Shown: positions 17,086-24,630 of the stretch, piece after piece
Layout: every line of letters begins with the position of its first letter
Numbering within the stretch: position 1 is the stretch's first letter
Assembly: GCA_014885115.2 (NCBI GenBank)
Contig: WKLE02002738.1
Span: forward strand, 1 to 25,297
Length of the DNA: 25,297 bases
Source: Asterionellopsis glacialis
Lineage: Eukaryota; Bacillariophyta; Plagiogrammaphyceae; Rhaphoneidales; Asterionellopsidaceae
Direction: 5' to 3'
Program-made: the position numbers and the translations under genes
The notes under the pieces: model-generated
Seen by the model: the letters and a program-made list of their open reading frames with translations, nothing else
What the model was told of the DNA's origin: nothing
The model's database searches: none

Positions 17086-18030
17086 ATGTCAAAAGCATTA
17101 AACCGGATTCGAGATTTTCTACTGATCTCAAGTAAAACAACATACCCTGGTTTTGGTAGAGCTTTAGGTATCGATGCTGGAAAGATGTTGTCCCGTGGTG
17201 ACAATCATATTGATAATTTGGTCTATGAAAAAGATTCAGATCAATTCAAATTTCGATACGAGATTCCGAACCATACCTTAAAAAAGGGTAAATTACCACT
17301 TTCAGGATTTTTAGCTGTATTTGACGAGGTAACTACATGGGCTATCGTGGCCAAGGATCGAAAAGGACGACCAGGAGTTTCCATTTCACTTTATGCTGAA
17401 ATGGGCCCCATAGGTTTAGCAGGGAAAGATATGAATGCTGGTGATGTAGTTCAAATTAATGCCAGGGTCGTCAAGAGCGGGCAGGTCCTTGCCTTTACAG
17501 AAGCAGAAGCTGTTGATTTGGAAACGGGTGATGTTATTTGTACAGGACGGCATGTTAAATATCTGCCCATGCCATGGATAACTGAGTTAGTGTTGAGTCC
17601 TCTTTGTGTTCCTCTCACTAAATGGATCACATCATATCTACCAGATAAATATGCATATCTGAATCCAACTATAGATGATTTGATACAATTTGAAGAAATC
17701 AGCGAGTGTCATAAAAATGGTAGATTCCACGTAGAATCAGATCATCACAATCCTATGGGATCAGCCCACGGTGGATGTCAATCAATGGGTATAGAAATGA
17801 TTGGTCAGGGTTATGCAGATTCGTACTTAAAAGGGAAAAACCCGATTTTGCGGTCGATTGCCGTAAATTTCATGTCAGCTGGTAAAAAAGAAATTAAGTT
17901 CGATGCTGATTGGATTCATGTTGCAGATAATTCAGCATCTATGTCCGTAAAGGTATTTACTACCTCAGATAAACCCGCTTCAGAGGGAGTCCTTCATTTT
18001 GTCACTGATCAAAAGAGTAAAAATGACTAG
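17086..18030 (+). CDS. Double-hotdog thioesterase-like protein
   Basis: This 314-residue protein begins at ATG 17086; the frame upstream is short and lacks ATG. It has two hotdog domains of the 4HBT/PaaI type, the fold of acyl-CoA thioesterases. The first (about 65-160) carries LSGFLAVFDEVTTWA, where the Asp/Glu and Thr lie on the central helix, then the strands VVQINARVVKSGQVLAFTEA. The second (about 205-308) carries NPMGSAHGGCQSM, an HGG motif (228-230) usual near the active site of PaaI-like enzymes, followed by SIAVNFMSAGKKEIKFDADW and SASMSVKVFTT. The two halves would form an internal dimer. No signal peptide is obvious; the N-terminus is mildly basic (MSKALNRIRDFLLISSK) and could be mitochondrial. 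Substrate and compartment are not determinable. It converges with the LRR gene. Confidence 0.78.
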   Translation: MSKALNRIRDFLLISSKTTYPGFGRALGIDAGKMLSRGDNHIDNLVYEKDSDQFKFRYEIPNHTLKKGKLPLSGFLAVFDEVTTWAIVAKDRKGRPGVSISLYAEMGPIGLAGKDMNAGDVVQINARVVKSGQVLAFTEAEAVDLETGDVICTGRHVKYLPMPWITELVLSPLCVPLTKWITSYLPDKYAYLNPTIDDLIQFEEISECHKNGRFHVESDHHNPMGSAHGGCQSMGIEMIGQGYADSYLKGKNPILRSIAVNFMSAGKKEIKFDADWIHVADNSASMSVKVFTTSDKPASEGVLHFVTDQKSKND

Positions 18031-18307
18031 AGACTATTTAGTCCCCAGAAAGCGATTGTTACGAATTTTTGGATTACTAAATATATTGTTACTAATATAA
18101 AAATGATTGATTGAAAAGGTACCTGGTATGGCATGATAAGAAATATTTAGTTATGATTAATTGCATTAACGAAAAAGGTTCTTCTGTTAAAAAGGTGGTC
18201 AGGATGCTTGCCGCATGATGTCTCGTTGGTCTAAGTCTGATTTGAGAATATAAAATATAGTAGATTTATTATTGATATAGGTGTGAGATACTTTTGAATA
18301 TGAAAGA
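18031..18307. other. Convergent 3' spacer
   Basis: This 277-base AT-rich stretch lies between the ends of the thioesterase gene (+) and the LRR gene (-). It carries one AGGTACCTGGTATGG motif (near 18118), of the same type as in the divergent spacers. No gene is visible. Confidence 0.45.
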
Positions 18308-19267
18308 TCAGCGATTCTCCGATGGAGCCCAAACGTGAGGAAGTTCTGATAAGAGTCCGTAGACTATATTGGGATTTTGGGATCTTCGTTCAAGTAAATA
18401 TGGTAAAATAGCTGCATTTGTACTGCTACCTGCCTCGTCACGAAACAAACCTCGTCCTGCAAGATTCAAGTCTAGCAAGTATGAAATGTGACTTTTCTCG
18501 TAGCAATCATGTCGAAATCTATTTCCGAATAGATAGCATCGCTGCAGAGAACAATTTACATTTAATGTTTGTACAAAGGCGTTGAGACTTTCAGCTGTCA
18601 ATTTGTTGTCAGCTAAGCCCAGCATCTTCAAAGTGGTATTGTATAGTAAAGCATTAGCTATACCTTTAGCCCCCTTGTCATGAATACCATTCATCGATAA
18701 CACTAGACACTGTAATCGGGATTTGTTAATATGATGGTGATTCTTCGGCATCTGTTGCAGCACTCCAGATGCAAAGGAAACCGCGATGTCATCATCAATA
18801 TTATTATCAGATAAATCTAACACTCGTAAGGTCGAATTATTCGAAAGTGACGAAATGAGAGCATTCCAACCTCTTTGTGTGACTTTCTTGCCCCGAATCT
18901 TGGATATCCCAAATGACATTAGAGAAGGACAAAGTTGTAATATTTTCCCCATGGATTGCATTGCCTCGTCGTTCATTTGTACATCTGCAATTTCGAAATG
19001 CATTATTCTATTCGTTTTAACGATAGCGTCTCCAAGCACTGCAACTCCTTCCGGAGTCAAAAGATCTGATCCTCTGATGCTAATTTTCTTTACTGAAGTG
19101 TTCTTTACCAAGACTTTGGAGAGTTCTTCAGCATGTTCGTCAGAAAATCTTGTACGATTGATGTTGATATATTGTGCTTTCCCATATTCTAATTCGATAC
19201 ATATTCTTTGAACAAATCTTTGAGTCCGCTGATCTTCTTCGCTGTGGTTCTCGTTGAGATGTTCCAT
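18308..19267 (-). CDS. Leucine-rich-repeat (RNI-type) protein
   Basis: This 319-residue protein begins at ATG 19265-19267; the frame continues 32 codons upstream without another ATG. It contains about six ribonuclease-inhibitor-like LRR units, with strands such as VKKISIRGSDLLT, IMHFEIADVQMND, LRVLDLSDNNIDD, LQCLVLSMNGIHD, LKMLGLADNKLTA and LQRCYLFGNRF. These alternate with helices rich in Ala and Leu (GVAVLGDAIVKTN, GAKGIANALLYNT). RNI-type LRRs are protein-binding scaffolds and are abundant in diatom genomes. No catalytic, membrane or signal sequence is visible, so the partner is unknown. The C-terminus (about 270-319) leaves the repeat pattern. The gene is divergent from the broken gene at 19755 across a motif-rich spacer. 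Confidence 0.82.
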   Translation of the reverse strand: MEHLNENHSEEDQRTQRFVQRICIELEYGKAQYININRTRFSDEHAEELSKVLVKNTSVKKISIRGSDLLTPEGVAVLGDAIVKTNRIMHFEIADVQMNDEAMQSMGKILQLCPSLMSFGISKIRGKKVTQRGWNALISSLSNNSTLRVLDLSDNNIDDDIAVSFASGVLQQMPKNHHHINKSRLQCLVLSMNGIHDKGAKGIANALLYNTTLKMLGLADNKLTAESLNAFVQTLNVNCSLQRCYLFGNRFRHDCYEKSHISYLLDLNLAGRGLFRDEAGSSTNAAILPYLLERRSQNPNIVYGLLSELPHVWAPSENR

Positions 19268-19754
19268 TGTGATGTTTGCAAGATTTGGTCGTAGGGTTGT
19301 TTGACTTGATGTCAAAAGGCACCACTTTGAACTTTCGAACTTCACGTAACTGATTCTTGTCAAAGGTTCTTTGAATTCTTCTCGCGCAAAATCGCCAGAA
19401 ATGTACAGACAGTATTAAAATAAGTATTAATACCTTGGGTACACAGAAAATATCTTCATCAGGCCATGATTTACCTGTACTGGTACCAGGTATATGATGT
19501 ACCGGTAACCTCTCTAGTAGGCTCTACCTGGTAGGACTACCTGTAGGACCTACAGGTACCTACCGTAGGACTAGCTAGTACCTGGTAGGACCTACCTGGG
19601 AGAGTCTGCACCTGACCCGCCTGGAGGGACATCAGACATCAACAAAAAGGCACGATAGTCTAAGGCCTACTATGATGATAGAATTGTTTTATTGTGCGCC
19701 GCTATCTGCTGCTGCCCTTTTGTGCTCATGGTGTCGACACCAAATACAGTTCTT
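19268..19754. promoter_or_regulatory. Divergent spacer with dense TACCTG/CAGGTA inverted repeats
   Basis: About 490 non-coding bases lie between divergent starts. From 19470 to 19600 nearly every base belongs to a TACC/GGTA or CTAG word: CTGGTACCAG (19480-19489), TACCGGTA (19500-19507), and the inverted repeat TACCTGTAGG-A-CCTACAGGTA (19538-19558), then CTAGCTAG and TACCTGGTAGGACCTACC. The flanks are AT-rich. Its role is unknown. Confidence 0.55.
19538..19558. repeat. Perfect inverted repeat, 10-base arms
   Basis: TACCTGTAGG and CCTACAGGTA are exact reverse complements separated by a single A. It sits in the densest block of spacer palindromes in the window. It could form a hairpin or a cruciform, or bind a dimeric protein. 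No function is known. Confidence 0.85.
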
Positions 19755-20910
19755 ATGGCATGGTCTGCCATCCTGTTCTCATATTCCTCCTCGCCTTTGC
19801 TAGTGTCTGCACAAGATCCAGCCCAGGGATACCTCATATATGTCTGGAATTATGGCTTTTTTGGATGATTCCCGAAATTCAAGCGGAGAAGAAAAAATGG
19901 AATAATGGAAATCGGAGAGAGCTGCCACCTCTTGTCTTTTGTCCTGGAACGGATCCGGAATACTTTGACGAGGACGAGTATCCGCTATGTTTTGACGAAA
20001 AGTGGGAAACTCAGCTGAAACGTAGAGCTCTCTGGGGTGCCGTTCGAACGGCTCTTCCAGAAGAACGAAGAGTATCGCACATTCTTCTCAGTAGTGTGTA
20101 CTCCATTGTTGCAGATGCCGGACCGGGACCTGGAATGTGTAATGCACCTGGAACCAAAAAACTTCGAGCAACATTACGAGAAGCCAAAGCTGCGACGGTC
20201 GGCGCCAAGGTCTACGCGTTGTTTGCTGTGAATGATGCAGACTTCTCAGAAACCGACAAGGTACCCGACGTAGTGGCTTGGAATGAATATTGCGCTAAAT
20301 GCTGGAACGAAAAATTCGATGGCGTTGCCATTAACAACGAACATTTCTCATCAATCAAATGTGAAGATGACGGGAGTGAGGAAGAATTACTGGATAGGCT
20401 GTACGAGGCAAAGGTAGAATGCGAAAATGGAGACTTGGAGCTTCACATGAGTATCGGCTGGCATTGGAGATGGTGCAGTGTGACAGATGGTATATTGAAC
20501 GAAATTGCTTGTGCACCTCCGGATGAAACACCAGTCACCAAACCTGCCAATGAGCACTTTATCGATATTGTCGACTCGGTAGATGCACGAGTATCCTGGA
20601 ACGTGCCATCTACAATGGCAGATCGAGCAATAAAGGCGGGAGCCGAGTATGCAGAAATCCTGGACAAACCATTTTGAGTCTTAGCCTACACTAATCCAAA
20701 CGGCTCGAATTGTAGATTTACATTCTTTCCAACTGTGGGAGGTTGCACCTCTGGAATCCTTACAGAGGCAGGAATGTGGGCTGCATTCTCGCTACTTCTA
20801 TCACTTCGGTTTGGGGTGGTATTCACTTCTTTCGCGGATCTTACGGAACTGGGCTACGGGGCTGGCCAAGACATGATGTCCCTCCTTTCATACCCTTCAT
20901 GTGTGCCGAA
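19755..20910 (+). pseudogene. Probable decayed secreted alpha/beta-barrel-like (glycosidase-like) gene
   Basis: The longest intact frame runs from ATG 19760 to TGA 20675-20677 (305 residues). Its core alternates strands and helices like a TIM barrel: SHILLSSVYSI, GAKVYALFAVNDADF, FDGVAINNEHF, LELHMSIGWHWRWC, FIDIVDSVDARVSWN. Both ends look broken. After TGA the same frame stays open to 21067 and continues protein-like (VLAYTNPNGSNCRFTFFPT, then GMWAAF); then the most protein-like reading moves between the other two frames (RYFYHFG, WGGIHFF). At the 5' end the frame from ATG 19755 gives a better mature start, VSA^QDPAQGYLIYVWNYGFFG, but stops at 19866-19868, while the 19760 frame reads unnaturally there. 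I infer one nonsense change plus several frameshifts, or assembly errors. The barrel resembles secreted glycosidases, but I name no family. A shortened functional protein remains possible. Confidence 0.55.
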
Positions 20911-21387
20911 AAAGAGAAGTTCGAGTTCTCGGGTTTTAGGCATGAACCACCAGCCAGCGAGACAGCCAAAAATCGTAATCGTGGCGGCATCTTCCAGCAA
21001 GAACAAACAATTGAAGGAAATCTTAGACATAACCCACCCTAGTTGGAGTTCAGTACTGTTCTTTTGACGGAACCTGTCCATTCGCTCATAATCAGCACAT
21101 CGGTGTTTGAGAATTATCTGCACGTCATCTGCATTTTTACGCGCTCTTTCACCAAAGGCAGGACAATTAGATAGGATACATTCACCGACGATAAATGATA
21201 ATACACAGCAACAAATCATCTATACATGTAAATGTTTGGGTTAAAACAACGGACACCCCATTGTAAAAGGAATAGGTAATGGAAGAGTTGATTGTTTTGC
21301 AACCAAAAAGAGACCTAGACTTTCTAAATGCAATCCTCGCGATGATTCCTACTAGAAGAATATTCCAAATATTTCTTACTAAAGTTT
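20911..21387. other. Spacer after the decayed gene
   Basis: Frames on both strands cross this stretch (20854-21219 on the minus strand, 20735-21067 on the plus strand), but none has a recognisable domain. I see the tail of the decayed gene followed by AT-rich DNA and the 3' end of TYW2. No RNA gene is visible. Confidence 0.4.
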
Positions 21388-23115
21388 TTAACTTTCGTTC
21401 ATCATCCATTTCTGATTCAATTTGCCATCCGAACTTAATGCACACGATGGTGGTTCAACGTGTTGTGGACAAGGTCGAAATTCCCCTTTATGAATAATAA
21501 TACCTGCTTGCGAACCATTCATATCTACTTTGGTTGGTCGTAAGATAGGAGGCCCAACAAATACATCAGCAACATAATGATTTATCATAGGCGCGAATGA
21601 TTTGACTCGTTCAACATGAGTACATAGTATAACCCAGTCTTGACGTGATTGAATTTGTTGAACTAACGATAGGAGTGACTTGCAAAGCCAAAATTGCCAT
21701 AATTCTTTTTCACGTTCCGGAACATTGGCATGAATGTGTAGCCAACCTCCGGAGACGTCTCGTAATGCTTTCACTGCTGTTGCCCATCCACCTTCACAAC
21801 TGGGTAGTAATCCTAAACTAATGCGGTCAAACATATTTATCAAATTTGCTTCTCTTGCTACAACTCTACAATCTCCCACCAGTACAGTTGCTTTGTCATC
21901 TACTCCATTCGCTTTTAAATTGTACCGTAGAGCAAATGCTGCATGTTCATTCCATTCACAAGCATATACATGACTTGCCTTCCCATGTATAAGGGCAGGT
22001 AAGGTGTAATAGCCAATACCAGCATACATGTCAAGTACAACTTCACCTTCTTGAACAACCTTTTGTCCAAACCGTATCTTTTCTGTAATATTACCCCGAG
22101 AAAACATAACTCGTGTTAAATCAAATGATTGCTTAATTCCCTGTTCTGTAACTGTAATCCAACCTGGTGATCCGTCTCCAGTTTCTGTGGAGATCCCATC
22201 GATACTACTACTCGTTACAGCTGAATTTTTAGGCCATAGAAGTCGATGCCCACTTTCACGTATACTACTTTCAGGATCAATATCTCCACGTCGTACGACT
22301 CTTGGGCTTGCATAGATATGAGCAAATTGTTTCCATAGTTCATGGTAAATTTCGTGGTAGGTATCATTATCATTGCTTTTTGCATCCTCCTCGTTCTTAG
22401 TACCGACGACAACAAGATGAATCAAAGAAGCAAAGCTGGAATTTGTCATTACAAAAGCTTTTCGTGGAATAACAAGTGTATTGTCATCTCCAATCATTTC
22501 TAACTTTTTAGGACAAACTGATATACTCAGATTTTGAATGCCTTTGGTTAATTGTTCATTGGTAACCGCAAATGAAGAATCTTTCAGAAATGTAGTCAAA
22601 GTAGACAATAGACCTAACTGAACCCGTGTCATTTGTTGTGAATGCTTGGTCTTGTTTTCGTTATTATTTTTATTGAGAGATGTACAGCAAGTTTGAGAAG
22701 CTGCTGAAACAACGTGACGATTATTCCCCAACATTGCCGAACTATAAGGACAAAGTTGTATTCCTTGCGCAACTATCAAATCCTCAATTCCTTTTTTATC
22801 TGATAATGATGACATCGTTGAGACAGCAAAGAATTCGTCCATGACCGGTATAGCAATGCATTGCTGCACTAACATATCTTTGTCAATCTCTGAACCAGAT
22901 GGAATTTCGATCATTTCTGTAAAACATGCTTCGTCTCCTTCTCCTTTCGTTGTCCCAACAGCAGAAGATACATCAACACCTGTCATTCGAAAATCCTTAT
23001 TTAAAAAACCATCTTTGTCCAAGGCAACTTTCAACTTTTTCGCATTTCTCTTGAAACAATACAAAACTTTCACTGTTGCACCACGATCATGATGCTGCTT
23101 CTCGGATGTTGTCAT
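21388..23115 (-). CDS. TYW2: tRNA(Phe) wybutosine synthesis acp-transferase TYW2
   Basis: TYW2 moves the 3-amino-3-carboxypropyl group of S-adenosylmethionine onto the tricyclic base at position 37 of tRNA(Phe), giving yW-86 on the way to wybutosine. It has 575 residues from ATG 23113-23115, with no intron. The N-terminal 300 residues are divergent and contain Asn/Lys-rich inserts. The Trm5/TYW2-type Rossmann domain follows: FDLTRVMFSRGNITEKIRF (331-349), SAM motif I VVLDMYAGIGYYTLP (359-373), ACEWNEHAAFALRYNL (385-400), GDCR (414-417), SLGLLPSCEGGW (433-444) and HIHANV (460-465). YAGIGYYTLP, CEWN and the LGLLPS loop match TYW2 rather than the Trm5 methyltransferase (usually DxFxGxGPF and NLP). 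About 80 residues beyond the catalytic core end with an Asn/Lys-rich tail. It is divergent from DTWD1. Confidence 0.92.
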   Translation of the reverse strand: MTTSEKQHHDRGATVKVLYCFKRNAKKLKVALDKDGFLNKDFRMTGVDVSSAVGTTKGEGDEACFTEMIEIPSGSEIDKDMLVQQCIAIPVMDEFFAVSTMSSLSDKKGIEDLIVAQGIQLCPYSSAMLGNNRHVVSAASQTCCTSLNKNNNENKTKHSQQMTRVQLGLLSTLTTFLKDSSFAVTNEQLTKGIQNLSISVCPKKLEMIGDDNTLVIPRKAFVMTNSSFASLIHLVVVGTKNEEDAKSNDNDTYHEIYHELWKQFAHIYASPRVVRRGDIDPESSIRESGHRLLWPKNSAVTSSSIDGISTETGDGSPGWITVTEQGIKQSFDLTRVMFSRGNITEKIRFGQKVVQEGEVVLDMYAGIGYYTLPALIHGKASHVYACEWNEHAAFALRYNLKANGVDDKATVLVGDCRVVAREANLINMFDRISLGLLPSCEGGWATAVKALRDVSGGWLHIHANVPEREKELWQFWLCKSLLSLVQQIQSRQDWVILCTHVERVKSFAPMINHYVADVFVGPPILRPTKVDMNGSQAGIIIHKGEFRPCPQHVEPPSCALSSDGKLNQKWMMNES

Positions 23116-23493
23116 GAGAAGACCAATCTAATAATTAATCAATTCATACGCTCTACCTTGAACCTCTACAAGAAGTTCTTCGTCGTGGGGTGTTCTTCCT
23201 GGAGGCGTCACTTTTGGAGAAAAGACTCTAGCAGACTGCACCTTGGCGTTCTGCGTCGCAAGGCGTGGAACGAATGATGATGGATGGACATCCCCAGTGG
23301 AGGGCCGCACAGACCGTCAAGATGAAGCACGATTGGCAACACCAACCACGCGCTTCTGCGCAACAATATTCTCCCTCCAACGATTTTTTCTCTCCCGCCA
23401 CCTTGAGAGAGCGTAATGTCGTGTCTAAGATGGGTGATTTCAAAACACAGCATCTCATTTTCAACACAGATGGCATTTTGAATGTAGAAAAGG
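23116..23493. promoter_or_regulatory. Shared divergent promoter of TYW2 and DTWD1
   Basis: These 378 bases lie between the two start codons. They must contain both 5' leaders and most likely a bidirectional promoter. The middle (23160-23300) is GC-richer than the flanks. Chance open frames exist on both strands (for example 23265-23507 +, 23208-23624 -), without protein-like features. No TATA box or conserved motif is evident. Confidence 0.5.
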
Positions 23494-24630
23494 ATGGGAA
23501 CAAATGAAGAACACCTGGACACATATCTTGATTCATTTTTAGAAGAAGATGAAACCGATAGTAATAATAACAATAGCAATTCTGCAGCGGAAGATCGAAG
23601 AAAACATTGGAAAACACGTGTCAAATGTTGTGGATCATTACATTCCTTTTATTGTTCCGAATGTTGTCGTATATTAATACCCAAGTCGCTATGGCCTGAA
23701 TCACTACAAAATGGTACCTTTGAATTACCATGCAGTCTTCATATCGTTTTGGATGATCGACGAAAATCATCTTCGGGTTTACAAGCGGTAGCTATTTCAC
23801 AAGCTTCAATGTCTTCTTCGTCGTGTACGCCGAGAGAGCAAGACGACAATTCAAATGTAGATACGTCACCTCCTATACACGTCCAAGGATTCAAAAACTC
23901 TATACAATTATTTGATATACAAAGTGGAGAAAGTCTTCCATCGTATTATAGTGATTGCATTGAGGATGATCCAGAAGAATGTGAAAGTCATGAGTTTGGT
24001 GATGATAGCAAACGAAAAAATGACAACGACGACAATTCTCTCCCTAATACTACCAATGTGTCATGTGATAAATTAACAGAAAATCATCGTCATTGTGATA
24101 ATATCATCAGTCAAGGACAACAGGAGGGATTGAGAATATGTCTCTTATTTCCCTCACTTGGTGAATCGATACCTTTATCAGAGGTAGCATCTAAAATTGA
24201 TACGTTAGTTGTGCTTGATTGCAAGTGGACACGGACACGTATGATGTCTGACCCATCCCTAGCCAAGTTACAAAAAGTGCACTTGACTAATCCTCCGTTG
24301 GAAAGTCGATTTTGGAGATGGCACAATGCTGGACAAGGGATGTTATCTACAATAGAAGCTATCTATTTTGCTACTATGGAAATTGCAGAAGAAAAAGAGC
24401 ATTATCAACAACAGCAAGAAGAAGAAAACAACAATAATACACTCTGGACGGATACACAAACGAAAGAATTAATTCATTTAATGTGGTTATTTGGCATACA
24501 AAGAGCTATTATTAGTGGTGCAGGTACAAAAAGTAAATCAAGTGAGAGAAAGTATTTACCATTTACGGCTGCAGGAAAGGAAGAACAACGTGCATTCCGT
24601 CGAAGAGCAGAACAAAAGTGTTGTAAATAG
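23494..24630 (+). CDS. DTWD1: DTW-domain tRNA-uridine aminocarboxypropyltransferase, DTWD1-type
   Basis: Human DTWD1 uses SAM to make acp3U at position 20 of tRNAs; the same job is likely here. It has 378 residues from ATG 23494, with no intron. The order is: an acidic Asn/Ser-rich N-terminus; a Cys cluster [16 protein letters not shown] (43-58), matching the zinc-binding-like C-C…YC-C of DTWD1; [13 protein letters not shown]; a long acidic, Asn-rich insert (about 105-208); [12 protein letters not shown], the LFP motif of the family (about 213-224); and the DTW core [14 protein letters not shown] (238-251). It then reads [24 protein letters not shown] (270-293), where human DTWD1 has [21 protein letters not shown]. 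The core is DCKW where the family usually has DxTW, so the Thr is replaced by Lys. The C-terminus is basic. It is divergent from TYW2, another tRNA acp-transferase. Confidence 0.9.
   Translation: [378 protein letters not shown]

Noticed and set aside
20675..20677. In-frame TGA read as selenocysteine, with the protein continuing to 21067
   Set aside because: The residues around it (LDKPF, VLAYTN) are not a redox motif, the sequence past GMWAAF changes frame to stay protein-like, and I cannot identify a SECIS element. A nonsense change in a decaying gene is simpler.
20854..21219. 121-codon minus-strand frame
   Set aside because: It is largely antisense to the decayed barrel gene and carries no domain; probably chance.
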